This document shows, one piece after another, positions 24,427 through 32,262 of a stretch of DNA of 64,000 nucleotides. Source of the DNA: Streptomyces albicerus (GTDB taxonomy: Bacteria; Actinomycetota; Actinomycetes; Streptomycetales; Streptomycetaceae). The notes under the pieces are model-generated. The model made no database searches and was not told where the DNA came from. It saw only the letters and a program-made list of their open reading frames with translations. Location: NCBI RefSeq assembly GCF_008905045.1, contig NZ_VWMY01000006.1:1-64000 (forward strand). Direction: 5' to 3'. A program made the position numbers and the translations under genes. The first letter of the stretch is position 1; the number at the start of each line of letters is the position of its first letter.

Positions 24427-25149
24427 ATGAGCAGCACACGGAACCCGGTAAGCACCGTCCCCCAACGCCCCCGCCACGGCACGGTCGAGCCGCTCCCGGA
24501 CCGGTTCGACGTCTCGGGCGGCCCGGCGGCGGGCGTCACCTCGGAGGGCGCCGCCTGGCTCGCCTCGGCGGGAACGTATCCGCGCGGCACGCTCTCCCTC
24601 TGGGAGGACCGGCCCGCCGCCGCAGTGGTCCTGTCCTGCGGCTCCGCCTTCGACGTCGTCAACGCGCCCGCGGTCTTCGGCCGCCGCATGCTGGACCGGC
24701 TGTGGGACGAGGGTCCGGGGTCGGGCCCCGTGGCCACCCACCGGGGCCGGATACTCCTGTTCGCCGCTCCGGGCACCGCGCAGCGCCTGCCCTCGCTCCT
24801 GGAGTGGGAGGAGTGGGGCTCGGGCGGCGCCTCGGACCGCGGCCGCGCGATCCCGCCACTCCTCTGCCACGGCACCGGCGACGCGGTGACGGTCCCCGCG
24901 CCGAGCCTGGCCGCCCCGGCCTCCCCGCGCCCCCGCTTCGACTCCCGCTGGCTCGTCGCCCCCGACACCCGCCACCCGTGGCTGCCGACCCCCGAGATCC
25001 TGCTCTGGGCGGCGGTACGGGCGGCCCGCGCGGCAACCCGCGCAGCGGCCCGGCGGAGGATCCAGGAGCCCCAGGCCGAGGCCCGGATATCGATTTTTCC
25101 TCCCACCGATCAGGATGCTAAGGTCTACGACGTCAGCAGGCGCCGCTAG
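24427..25149 (+). CDS. prim-pol-like (bifunctional primase/polymerase N-terminal) protein
   Basis: 240 aa from ATG 24427. The pattern GVTSEGAAWLASAGTYPRGT, VVLSCGSAFDVVNAPAVFGR, GRILLFAAPGTAQRLPSLL and RFDSRWLVAPDTRHPWLP resembles the stand-alone prim-pol-like family common in Streptomyces. Catalytic acids are not obvious, so it may be inactive. The reading frame passes through an AT-rich promoter-like stretch and its TAG stop lies 10 nt inside the tRNA-Lys gene. The 12-mer TTGGCATATGCC at 24324-24335 upstream also occurs before the IclR gene at 38.5 kb. Confidence 0.6.
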   Translation: MSSTRNPVSTVPQRPRHGTVEPLPDRFDVSGGPAAGVTSEGAAWLASAGTYPRGTLSLWEDRPAAAVVLSCGSAFDVVNAPAVFGRRMLDRLWDEGPGSGPVATHRGRILLFAAPGTAQRLPSLLEWEEWGSGGASDRGRAIPPLLCHGTGDAVTVPAPSLAAPASPRPRFDSRWLVAPDTRHPWLPTPEILLWAAVRAARAATRAAARRRIQEPQAEARISIFPPTDQDAKVYDVSRRR

Positions 25150-25213
25150 CTCAGTTGGTTAGAGCAGCTGACTCTTAATCAGCGGGTCCGGGGTTCGAGT
25201 CCCTGGCGGCGCA
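25140..25213 (+). tRNA. tRNA-Lys (anticodon CTT), copy 1
   Basis: 74 nt. The acceptor stem GCGCCGC pairs with GCGGCGC, the D-arm is AGCTCAGTTGGTTAGAGC, the anticodon loop CTCTTAA has anticodon CTT, and the T-arm is GGGTTCGAGTCC. The discriminator is A, and 3' CCA is not encoded. It is identical to the copy at 39585. The upstream coding sequence ends inside its 5' end, and a strong terminator follows 11 nt later. Confidence 0.98.
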
Positions 25214-25224
25214 CAGACGGTGAG

Positions 25225-25252
25225 AAGCCCCTCGCGGAAGCGAGGGGCTTTT
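25225..25252 (+). terminator. intrinsic terminator after tRNA-Lys
   Basis: An 11-bp perfect stem AAGCCCCTCGC/GCGAGGGGCTT with a GGAA tetraloop, followed by TT. It also faces the convergent metalloprotease gene, so it may act in both directions. Confidence 0.9.
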
Positions 25253-25281
25253 CGCATGCCCGGCAGGCGTCGGCAACGCGA

Positions 25282-26697
25282 TCAACGCGCCGCCGAAATC
25301 GTCACCGTCCAAGCCCCCGATGCCGTCCGGTCCTCCACCTCGATCCGTACGTTCTCGCCCGGCACGGTGAAGCTCTCCCCGAGCCCGACCGGTGCGTCCG
25401 CGAGCGGTGGGTAGACCGAGTCCTCCCAGCAGGCGTCGGACGCGGGATGCGCGTCGACGACCTCGATCGGCCCGCCACCGGAGACGGTCCCGCTGCGTAC
25501 GCGGTAGACGAGCACGCCCTGTGAGCAGACCGCCTCGTCGTTGCCGACCGGCCCCCGCGCCTCGAAGGCGATCGCGCTGTCCGGCCCGGTCCGCACGACC
25601 GCCACCTTCGTCCCGTTCCCCGAGCCGAACCCCAGTGGCCCCGAGTCGCCCCTTCGCCGGCCCGCCCCGAAGGCCTCCGCGCCCGCCGCGGCCATCCCCG
25701 GCCCCGCCCCCAACGGCTCCAGCGTCAGCCGCGTACCCTCGTCCCCCGCGCCCCGCACGCACGCCACCTGACGCGGTTCAAGCCACCCGAGCTTCCACTT
25801 GTGCCAGCCGAACAGGTCGGGGGCCAGTCCGAACTGGCTGCCCATGAGATCCCAGTCGCCGACGTACGTGTCCCAGTCGCCCTTGCCGTCGGAGGGCCGG
25901 TGGTAGAGGTCGGGCAGGTCGAAGACATGGCCGGTCTCATGGGCCAGGACCAGCCGGTCCGGCGGGTGCTCCTCGAAGACCGTGACGACCCGGCGGATGT
26001 CCTTCCCGTCGGCCCGCAGCGGCATGTCCAGGTTCACCACCTTCGTCGCGTCCGAGTCGACGCCCGGCGCGTCCGGGTCGGCGACGAAGTAGACGACGTC
26101 GTAGCGGGAGAAGTCGACCCGGTCGTCCGCCGCGGCGAGGGCGTCACGCAGGTAGGCGGAGCGCGCCGCCGCGCTCCAGTCGCGCTGTATGGCGTACGAG
26201 GTGGAGGCCCGCGGCATCCGGATCCACTCGCGGAGCGGGTGCGGGCGCAGGTGGAACCTTCCGTACGAGGCCTGTTCGAAGAAGCGGCTGGTGGCCGGGA
26301 AGTAGTCGGCCGTCAGTTCGTCGGGCATGGTCAGCGGCTCGGCGTCCGGGAAGGAGAGGAAGACCATCACCGCGTCGAGACGGCGGATGGGCCGCGGATA
26401 GGCGGCGTTCCAGGTGTCCACGCCCTCCGAGTGGTGCGCCTCGGTCCGCTTCAGCGCGCACGGCATCGAGAGGGGCACGGCGACCGAGGGGCCCGCCACC
26501 AGGGAGGTGGCGGCGAGCGCCGTCATGGAGGTGAACGCGGCCGCGGGGCCGTGCCAACCCTGCCGCCAGCCCGGCCCGCGCCATGGGAGCCGGCGCCGGT
26601 TCTGCCCACGCCGGCTCGAATCAGGCAGGCCGAAACCGCGCCAACGGGGTCGAACCCCGCCACGGGTGAGCCCCTTGAGGGGGAACAGACGCGGCAC
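25282..26697 (-). CDS. secreted M6-type metalloprotease
   Basis: 471 aa from GTG 26697 with GGAGG five bases upstream. An Arg-rich n-region of about 50 residues precedes a hydrophobic signal segment (FTSMTALAATSLVAGPSVAV). The zinc site LAHETGHVFDLPDLY (HExxHxxxxxD) and the later DWDLMG are hallmarks of immune-inhibitor-A-like peptidases. The C-terminal ~120 residues (SQGVLVYRV...VDAHPASD) form a beta-rich domain. Export and extracellular proteolysis are expected. The n-region is unusually long, so a later start is possible. Confidence 0.88.
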   Translation of the reverse strand: MPRLFPLKGLTRGGVRPRWRGFGLPDSSRRGQNRRRLPWRGPGWRQGWHGPAAAFTSMTALAATSLVAGPSVAVPLSMPCALKRTEAHHSEGVDTWNAAYPRPIRRLDAVMVFLSFPDAEPLTMPDELTADYFPATSRFFEQASYGRFHLRPHPLREWIRMPRASTSYAIQRDWSAAARSAYLRDALAAADDRVDFSRYDVVYFVADPDAPGVDSDATKVVNLDMPLRADGKDIRRVVTVFEEHPPDRLVLAHETGHVFDLPDLYHRPSDGKGDWDTYVGDWDLMGSQFGLAPDLFGWHKWKLGWLEPRQVACVRGAGDEGTRLTLEPLGAGPGMAAAGAEAFGAGRRRGDSGPLGFGSGNGTKVAVVRTGPDSAIAFEARGPVGNDEAVCSQGVLVYRVRSGTVSGGGPIEVVDAHPASDACWEDSVYPPLADAPVGLGESFTVPGENVRIEVEDRTASGAWTVTISAAR

Positions 26698-26751
26698 GTC
26701 GACCTCCGGACGCGGAATTCGGGATACCGCGTCCAGCCTGTGACGGTTTGA

Positions 26752-26779
26752 TTACTAATGCCCTGTTTATCTGAACCAA
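26752..26779 (-). promoter_or_regulatory. sigma-70-like promoter of the M6 protease
   Basis: On the minus strand TTGGTT (-35) and TAGTAA (-10) are separated by 16 bp within an AT-rich island rare in this window. The predicted start of transcription is about 50 bp before the GTG start codon. Confidence 0.5.
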
Positions 26780-27092
26780 AGGAGTGAGAGGGCCGACATC
26801 CGACCGAGAACCCCGGGGAGCGCCAGGGGGGCGCCAGGACGCGCCGACACCCCGAGAGCTCACGGAACGTCACAAGCGATCGGCCAGGGAAGGAACCCGT
26901 CCAGGTGCGGGCAGAAACGATCTGTCAGAGTGAGGGGTTCTTCCGGGACACTGGACAGTAGCTGGAAGGCCTTCCGGCCACCCTCTATGATCGGCACACT
27001 TTCCTGCGCGGACACGGCTAGAGCGGCCGTCCACCACCGGCCGACCCCCGACGAGACCTGTACGACGAACGAGTGCACAGCGGGAGCGAACG
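26780..27092. other. intergenic region upstream of the c-di-GMP gene
   Basis: No convincing gene in either direction; short frames here lack codon bias. The region should contain the promoter of the GGDEF-EAL gene. The only structured element noticed is a BldD-box-like sequence at 26921-26933. Confidence 0.5.
26921..26933 (-). promoter_or_regulatory. BldD-box-like sequence
   Basis: Minus-strand TCACTCTGACAGA matches 11 of 13 positions of the BldD consensus TnACnC(A/T)GnGTnA, about 160 bp before the GGDEF-EAL start. BldD control of cdgA is established in S. coelicolor; whether this is the site is inferred. Confidence 0.35.
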
Positions 27093-29132
27093 GTGAGCGG
27101 AACGTCCGATGGGCCGGCGCCCACGGCAGACCTCGTCCGACCGGCCGTCACAGACAGTCACATCGCGACCTCTCGTCGCGCCGGGGCCCCACCTCACGAG
27201 GAACGGACCCCACGCGTCGAGCCCCTGGTCGAACCCCAGGTCAACCACTCGGCCGGGCTCCCGGCCGAGTTCTCCGACGGATTCCCGCCCGGTCTCCCGG
27301 CCGGGCTCCCGCCTCACCCCGAGGCCGGTGCCGGCAGCGAAGCGGACGTGGGCATGGACGTGAACGCGGACGCCGGAGTCGAGGCCCATACCTTCCGCGC
27401 CATCTTCGGCGCCGCTCCCCTCGCGATGGCCGTCGTCAACCGTGAGGGCCTGGTCGTCACGGCCAACGACACGCTGGCCGCGCTGCTCGGCGCCGGCCCG
27501 GAAGGGCTCACCGGCCGGATCGCCGCAGATCTGGTGGACCTCGCCTCGGACGCCCGCACCTGGCACGCGTACCGCGAGGTGCTCCGCGGCCGCCAGGCAA
27601 GACTTCGCTGCACCCGACGTCTCAAACACCCCGACGGGCACTCGCTCTGGGCCCAGGTGACGGTCAGCCCGCTGCCCGAGGAGGAGCGGGCGGTGCTGCT
27701 CTCGGTCTCCGACATCAGCGCCCGCCGCGAACTCCAGGCCCGCCTGCGGCACTTGCAGATGCACGACCCGGTGACGCGGCTGCCCAACCGCGCGCTGTTC
27801 TTCGAGCGGCTTTCGGCCGCGCTGGAGGCGGAGGCGTACGAGGAGTCCGGCACCGGCCGGATCGGGCTCTGCTATCTGGACCTCGACGGATTCAAGGCGG
27901 TCAACGACACGCTCGGCCACCGCGTCGGCGACCGGCTGCTCGCGGCCGTCGCCGAGCGGCTCACGCGCTGCGCGAACGAGGCCGGGTACGCGAGAGCGGT
28001 CACGCCGCTGGTCGCCCGGCTCGGCGGCGACGAGTTCGCGCTGCTGGTCGAGGACTCCACGGGTACGGAGCAGCTCGCGGACCTCGCCGATTCCGTACTC
28101 CAGGCCCTGCAGGCGCCCTTCGACCTCTCCGGGCAGCGGCTCTCGGTCTCGGCCTCGATCGGTGTCGTCGAGCGGCACGCGGCCGGCACCACGGCGACCG
28201 GTCTGATGCAGGCCGCCGACACGACGCTGTACTGGGCGAAGGCCGACGGCAAGTCCCGCTGGACGCTCTTCGACCCGGAGCGCAACGCCCACCGCATGAC
28301 CCGCCAGGCCCTCTCCTCCACCCTCCGCCCGGCCATCGAGCGCGGTGAGTTCGCCCTGGAGTACCAGCCGCTCGTGTGCATGGAGGACGGCGGGGTGCGC
28401 GGGGTCGAGGCACTGGTGCGATGGAACCATCCTCAGTTCGGCACACTGACGCCGAATCGGTTCATCGGACTTGCTGAGGAGGACGGCTCGATCGTGCAGC
28501 TGGGCCGCTGGGTGCTGGCCACCGCCTGCCGGCAGGCGCGCCGCTGGCAGCTCGACCACCCGGACGCGGAGCCGATCTTCGTCAGTGTGAACGTGGCGGT
28601 GCGTCAGGTCTGGGACTCCGACCTGGTGGCCGATGTGGCGGCGACCCTCGCGGAGACCGGACTCGCCCCGCACCTCCTCCAGCTGGAGCTCACCGAGTCC
28701 GCCGTGATGGGCTCCGCGGGCCGACCGCTCCAGGCCCTCCAGGCGCTCAGCGACATGGGCGTACGCATCGCCATCGACGACTTCGGCACCGGCTACTCGA
28801 ACCTCGCCTACCTCAGCCGGCTGCCGGTCTCGGTCCTGAAGCTGGACGGGTCGTTCGTACGCGGCTTCCAGTACGAGACCGCCGAGAACGCCGCGGGCGG
28901 CGACGGCACCACCGCCCCGCCCAACCCGGCCGACGAGGTCATCGTCGAGGCGATGATCCAGCTCGCGCACCGGCTCGGTCTGACCGTCACCGCCGAATGC
29001 GTGGAGACGGCCGGCCAGGCGTCCCGACTGCGGCGCATCGGCTGCGACACCGGCCAGGGGTGGCTGTACTCCCGGCCGGTGGCGCCGGATCGTATCTCCG
29101 CACTATTGCACTCGGCCTGCGCTCAGGCCTGA
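27093..29132 (+). CDS. cdgA: PAS-GGDEF-EAL c-di-GMP enzyme (CdgA-like)
   Basis: 679 aa, GTG start. There is an unstructured N-tail (1-95). A PAS domain (about 98-215) includes FRAIFGAAPLAMAVVNREG. The GGDEF domain (225-400) has the intact site RLGGDEFAL. The EAL domain (410-660) has EALVRW, SVNVAVRQ, LELTESAV, IDDFGTGYSNL, KLDGSFV and AECVETAGQ, i.e. all residues needed for phosphodiesterase activity. It is cytosolic, with no membrane segments. The architecture and neighbourhood match CdgA, a BldD target affecting development. Whether cyclase or phosphodiesterase dominates cannot be read from sequence. Confidence 0.85.
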   Translation: MSGTSDGPAPTADLVRPAVTDSHIATSRRAGAPPHEERTPRVEPLVEPQVNHSAGLPAEFSDGFPPGLPAGLPPHPEAGAGSEADVGMDVNADAGVEAHTFRAIFGAAPLAMAVVNREGLVVTANDTLAALLGAGPEGLTGRIAADLVDLASDARTWHAYREVLRGRQARLRCTRRLKHPDGHSLWAQVTVSPLPEEERAVLLSVSDISARRELQARLRHLQMHDPVTRLPNRALFFERLSAALEAEAYEESGTGRIGLCYLDLDGFKAVNDTLGHRVGDRLLAAVAERLTRCANEAGYARAVTPLVARLGGDEFALLVEDSTGTEQLADLADSVLQALQAPFDLSGQRLSVSASIGVVERHAAGTTATGLMQAADTTLYWAKADGKSRWTLFDPERNAHRMTRQALSSTLRPAIERGEFALEYQPLVCMEDGGVRGVEALVRWNHPQFGTLTPNRFIGLAEEDGSIVQLGRWVLATACRQARRWQLDHPDAEPIFVSVNVAVRQVWDSDLVADVAATLAETGLAPHLLQLELTESAVMGSAGRPLQALQALSDMGVRIAIDDFGTGYSNLAYLSRLPVSVLKLDGSFVRGFQYETAENAAGGDGTTAPPNPADEVIVEAMIQLAHRLGLTVTAECVETAGQASRLRRIGCDTGQGWLYSRPVAPDRISALLHSACAQA

Positions 29133-30250
29133 GCCGTCGGCGCGGTGGGCAACTGGTAGGCGTCCGCGATCAGTTCGTACGAGCGCAGGCGTACGGCGCC
29201 GCTGTGCGCGTTGGCCGTGAGCATCAACTCGTCGGCGCCGGTGCGCTTTTGCAGGTCGTCGAGGCCGGAGCGGACCTCGTCGGCGGTGCCGTGGATGACG
29301 TTGGAGTTCCAGGAGTCGATGAAGTCCCGCTCCATCGGGCTGAATTCGTACGCCTCCGCCTCTTCCGGGGTGGGGACCAGGCCGGGGCGGCCGGTGCGCA
29401 GGCGGACCATGTTCAGGGCGGCGGCCAGGATCTGACGGCGGGCCTCCTTCTCGTCGTCCGTGGCGAGGGTGGAGACGCCGATCAGGGCGTAGGGCGAGTC
29501 GAGTACGGCCGAGGGCTGGAAGGACTCGCGGTAGAGGTCGAGCGCCGGGATCGTGTTCTGGGCGGAGAAGTGGTGCGCGAAGGCGAAGGGCAGGCCGAGG
29601 ACGCCCGCGAGACGGGCGCTGAAGCCGGAGGAGCCGAGCAGCCAGACGGGCGGGCGGTGCGGGGACTGGACGCCGCCGGGGGACGTGGCCTGGATGGGGC
29701 CCGGGACCGCGTGGATGCGGGCGTAGGGGTGGCCGTCGGGGAAGTCGTCGTCCAGGAAGCGGGTGAGCTCCGCGAGCTGCTCGGGGAAGTCGTCCGCCCC
29801 TTCGTTCAGGCGGTCCGTGCGGCGGAGGGCCGCCGCGGTCGCCCCGTCCGTGCCCGGGGCCCGGCCGAGGCCCAGGTCGATGCGGCCCGGGGCCATGGCT
29901 TCGAGCGTGCCGAACTGCTCCGCGATGACCAGGGGGGCGTGGTTCGGGAGCATGACGCCTCCCGAGCCGAGGCGGATGCGGGTGGTGTGGGCTGCCAGGT
30001 GGGCGAGGATCACCGCGGGGGAGGTGGAGGCCACGCCCGGCATGGAGTGGTGTTCGGCCACCCAGTAGCGGTGGAATCCGCGGTTCTCTGCGAGGCGGGA
30101 CAGTTTGACGCTCGTCCGGAGTGCGTCGGTTGCTGTGTGGCCTGCGCCCACCGTGACCAGGTCAAGGACCGAGAGGGGGAACTGGGCGGTGCCCTGCGTC
30201 CTGCCTCGGATTCCGTCGGGGTCGGTGGGCGTGTGGTCCGGTGCCGCCAC
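29123..30250 (-). CDS. luciferase-like flavin monooxygenase
   Basis: 375 aa from GTG 30250, which has a perfect AGGAGG six bases upstream; longer frames lack one. LSVLDLVTVGAGHTATDALR, GFHRYWVAEHHSMPGVASTS, RIRLGSGGVMLPNHAPLVIAE and GRIDLGLGRAPGTD are hallmarks of the bacterial luciferase-like family (single-subunit F420/FMN type). Its 3' end overlaps the convergent c-di-GMP gene by 10 bp. It lies downstream of the two racemase-fold genes on the same strand, 204 bp away, and may belong to the same catabolic region. Confidence 0.88.
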   Translation of the reverse strand: MAAPDHTPTDPDGIRGRTQGTAQFPLSVLDLVTVGAGHTATDALRTSVKLSRLAENRGFHRYWVAEHHSMPGVASTSPAVILAHLAAHTTRIRLGSGGVMLPNHAPLVIAEQFGTLEAMAPGRIDLGLGRAPGTDGATAAALRRTDRLNEGADDFPEQLAELTRFLDDDFPDGHPYARIHAVPGPIQATSPGGVQSPHRPPVWLLGSSGFSARLAGVLGLPFAFAHHFSAQNTIPALDLYRESFQPSAVLDSPYALIGVSTLATDDEKEARRQILAAALNMVRLRTGRPGLVPTPEEAEAYEFSPMERDFIDSWNSNVIHGTADEVRSGLDDLQKRTGADELMLTANAHSGAVRLRSYELIADAYQLPTAPTAQA

Positions 30251-30343
30251 GGGGTGCCTCCTGTTTTGTGCGTCGCGTTGTCCGCGGTGCACTAACAGGA
30301 GGGGGGCTCCGTTTATTCCCCGGGCTTTACTCGTGGGTGGTGA

Positions 30344-30422
30344 CGTGCGGGTTGTCTGTGGCTGGTCGCGCCCACGCGGCGGAGCCGCACATGTCACAGC
30401 CCCGCGCCCCTTACGGGGCGCC
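30344..30422 (-). repeat. interspersed palindromic repeat, copy 4 (expanded variant)
   Basis: Minus-orientation copy in which GTGGCTGGTCGCGC is separated from CCCCGCGCCCCTTACGGGG by an extra hairpin (CGGCGGAGCCG region, 30376-30387). It lies between two same-strand genes, after the 3' end of the racemase-fold gene. Confidence 0.75.
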
Positions 30423-30454
30423 CGAACCGAACGCCTCTCGACTACTGAACGCCT

Positions 30455-31186
30455 CTAGGCCTGCACGATCGGCTCCTTGGTGAAAAGTGTGCCTAGTTCT
30501 GGGGCGTTCACGCGGCGGTCTGTCAGGCGTAGGCCTTCCCAGACTGTGACCTGGTTGGCGGTGAGGATCGGCTTGGACAGGGCCTTTTCCAGGTCGGGGA
30601 TGTAGGACGCCGTGTGGAGGGCGGTGTCGGGGAGGAGGATCGCCTCGGCCGACGGGTGATCGCCTTCCTCGGCCAGGAACATGACCTCGTCGTGGCCCCA
30701 GGTGCCCACTTCGGCCGCCGTGATGATGCCGCTGCCGCGGACCGAGACCACCTCCACTCCCCCGTCCTTCAGGAACTCGGCGAAGAGTGCGGCCACGTCG
30801 TCGGGGTAGGTGGCGGCGATCGCTACCCGCTTCGCGCCGAGTTCCCGGGCGGCGTGGGCGAACGCGAAGGACGTGGACGAGGCCGGCAGGCCCGCCGCCG
30901 TGGCCAGGGCGCGGACCTGGTCGTGGGCGCCCTGCCAGCCGTAGACGAAACTGCCGCTCGTGCAGGCCCAGACCACCGCCTCGGCGCCGGACAGGCGCAG
31001 CTCCTCGACCCCGGCGGCGAGGCGGGCCGCCGAGCCCATCTCCAGCAGGGCGTCCACGCGGTGGGCGTCCTCGCCGATGTCCGTGTGGACGACCTGGAGG
31101 CGGATGTCGCTGCCGAGGAGCTGCTCGATGCGCGGGTAGTCGTCCTCGGCCGAGTGGCCCGGGTAGAGGAATCCGAGAGCCGTCAT
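30455..31186 (-). CDS. Asp/Glu-racemase-fold protein lacking the second Cys (EutA-like)
   Basis: 243 aa from ATG 31186, overlapping the upstream paralogue by 4 bp. It begins MTALGFLYPGHSAEDDYPRI and carries VVWACTSGSF with the first catalytic cysteine of the maleate-isomerase/AMDase superfamily. The position of the second cysteine is replaced in ILLPDTALHTASYIPDLE, whereas the neighbouring paralogue has SCTNLPTYD. It ends near ANQVTVWEGLRL. Loss of one cysteine implies a changed reaction (not two-base racemisation) or a non-catalytic subunit of a heteromer with its neighbour. Confidence 0.82.
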   Translation of the reverse strand: MTALGFLYPGHSAEDDYPRIEQLLGSDIRLQVVHTDIGEDAHRVDALLEMGSAARLAAGVEELRLSGAEAVVWACTSGSFVYGWQGAHDQVRALATAAGLPASSTSFAFAHAARELGAKRVAIAATYPDDVAALFAEFLKDGGVEVVSVRGSGIITAAEVGTWGHDEVMFLAEEGDHPSAEAILLPDTALHTASYIPDLEKALSKPILTANQVTVWEGLRLTDRRVNAPELGTLFTKEPIVQA

Positions 31187-31983
31187 GCCCAACCTTCCTG
31201 TTCTTCCGGCAGTGCGGGCGGTAGAGCGGGCGGCATCGGCCGCTGCCGTGCCGAAGCGTCGATCAGCGCCTGATACGGCCCTACCGCCCGGGTACCCAGA
31301 TGGCGCAGGGCGGCCCACATCGTCACCTGGTTGGCCGAGATCACCGGAATGCGCAGCTCGGCCTCGAGCTGCGGGATGACGTCGTACGTCGGGAGGTTGG
31401 TGCAGCTGATGAAGAGGGCCTCCGCGCCCCCTCGTACGGCGCTGTGGGCCATGTCGACCACGTCGCGGTACGGGACCTTCCAGATATGCCTGGTCAGGCC
31501 CATGTAGGCGCGGCCGGTGACCGTGATGCCGGCCTCGGCGAGGTAGTCCTCCAGGGACTGGGTGACGGAGACCGTGTAGGGCGTGACCAGGGCGATCCGG
31601 CGCACACCCAGCTCTGCCACGGCCTCCAGGAGGGCGCCGGACGTGGTCACGGAGGGCACCTCGCCGGCCCGGGTCATGGCCTCGCACATCGCGCGCTCGC
31701 CGGCGATGCCGCCGACGAAGCTGCCGGACGTGCAGGCGTACGCGACGATCTCGGGCTCGACGGCGTTCAGCGCGCGGACCGCTTCGCCGAGCGTCTCGTG
31801 CTCGCTGACCAGGCGTGCCAGGTCGAGGCTGACCTCGACGGGGACGAACGGAGTGCGGGTGAGGTGCAGGGACACCTCGTCCGGGACCCAGCGCCACAGT
31901 TCGCGGTCGAGGGCGAAGTCGAAGGGGGCGACGATGCCGACACCCCTTTGAGGGTGCGGTCCACCAAGGAAGGAGACGTCCAT
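31183..31983 (-). CDS. maleate-isomerase / Asp-Glu racemase family enzyme (EutA-like)
   Basis: 266 aa from ATG 31983 (an upstream TTG at 31995 is possible). It keeps both family cysteines: IVAYACTSGSFVGG (near 88) and ALFISCTNLPTYD (near 203), plus ISANQVTMWAALRHLG. This family includes maleate cis-trans isomerase, arylmalonate decarboxylase and EutA of ectoine-degradation clusters. It forms a coupled pair with the single-Cys paralogue and is divergent from the dehydrogenase-amidase operon. The EutA reading is favoured because ehu transporter genes lie 3 kb away. Confidence 0.85.
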   Translation of the reverse strand: MDVSFLGGPHPQRGVGIVAPFDFALDRELWRWVPDEVSLHLTRTPFVPVEVSLDLARLVSEHETLGEAVRALNAVEPEIVAYACTSGSFVGGIAGERAMCEAMTRAGEVPSVTTSGALLEAVAELGVRRIALVTPYTVSVTQSLEDYLAEAGITVTGRAYMGLTRHIWKVPYRDVVDMAHSAVRGGAEALFISCTNLPTYDVIPQLEAELRIPVISANQVTMWAALRHLGTRAVGPYQALIDASARQRPMPPALPPALPEEQEGWA

Positions 31984-32159
31984 GAGCAGCCCCAACTCAA
32001 ATCGAGCGAGCGGTGGAGACCGGCCGGGAGGCCGGGGGACAGAAGCCGGCGCGTGCCGGGACGTCGGGACAGGGAAGCGGGCGGGACTCCGGGAATCCCA
32101 CGGAAAACGAGCCCTTGTTGACGAAGGTAGGTTCCGGTGCGAGCGTGGTCAATCCGCGC

Positions 32160-32197
32160 ATCTCAGACGGCGTGCCCGATCTCAGAAGGCGTGGCCG
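32160..32197. promoter_or_regulatory. 19-bp tandem direct repeat in the divergent promoter region
   Basis: ATCTCAGACGGCGTGCCCG (32160-32178) is followed immediately by ATCTCAGAAGGCGTGGCCG (32179-32197), with two differences. A small palindrome GAAACGGTTTC lies at 32246-32256. Both are in the 279-bp region between the divergent racemase and dehydrogenase genes. They could be sites for the IclR regulator of the cluster. Confidence 0.5.
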
Positions 32198-32262
32198 ATG
32201 TCCCGCACGAGTGCCATAGATTCCAGAGAAGCGGACCCGCGTTGCGAAACGGTTTCCCCCCG

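Noticed and set aside
27018..28970. 650-aa minus-strand frame opposite the GGDEF-EAL gene
   Set aside because: Antisense shadow; the plus strand has intact GGDEF and EAL motifs.
31187..31897. Upstream half of the 480-aa frame ending at 30455
   Set aside because: It is the wrong frame of the upstream racemase gene; the real gene starts at ATG 31186 with a 4-bp overlap.
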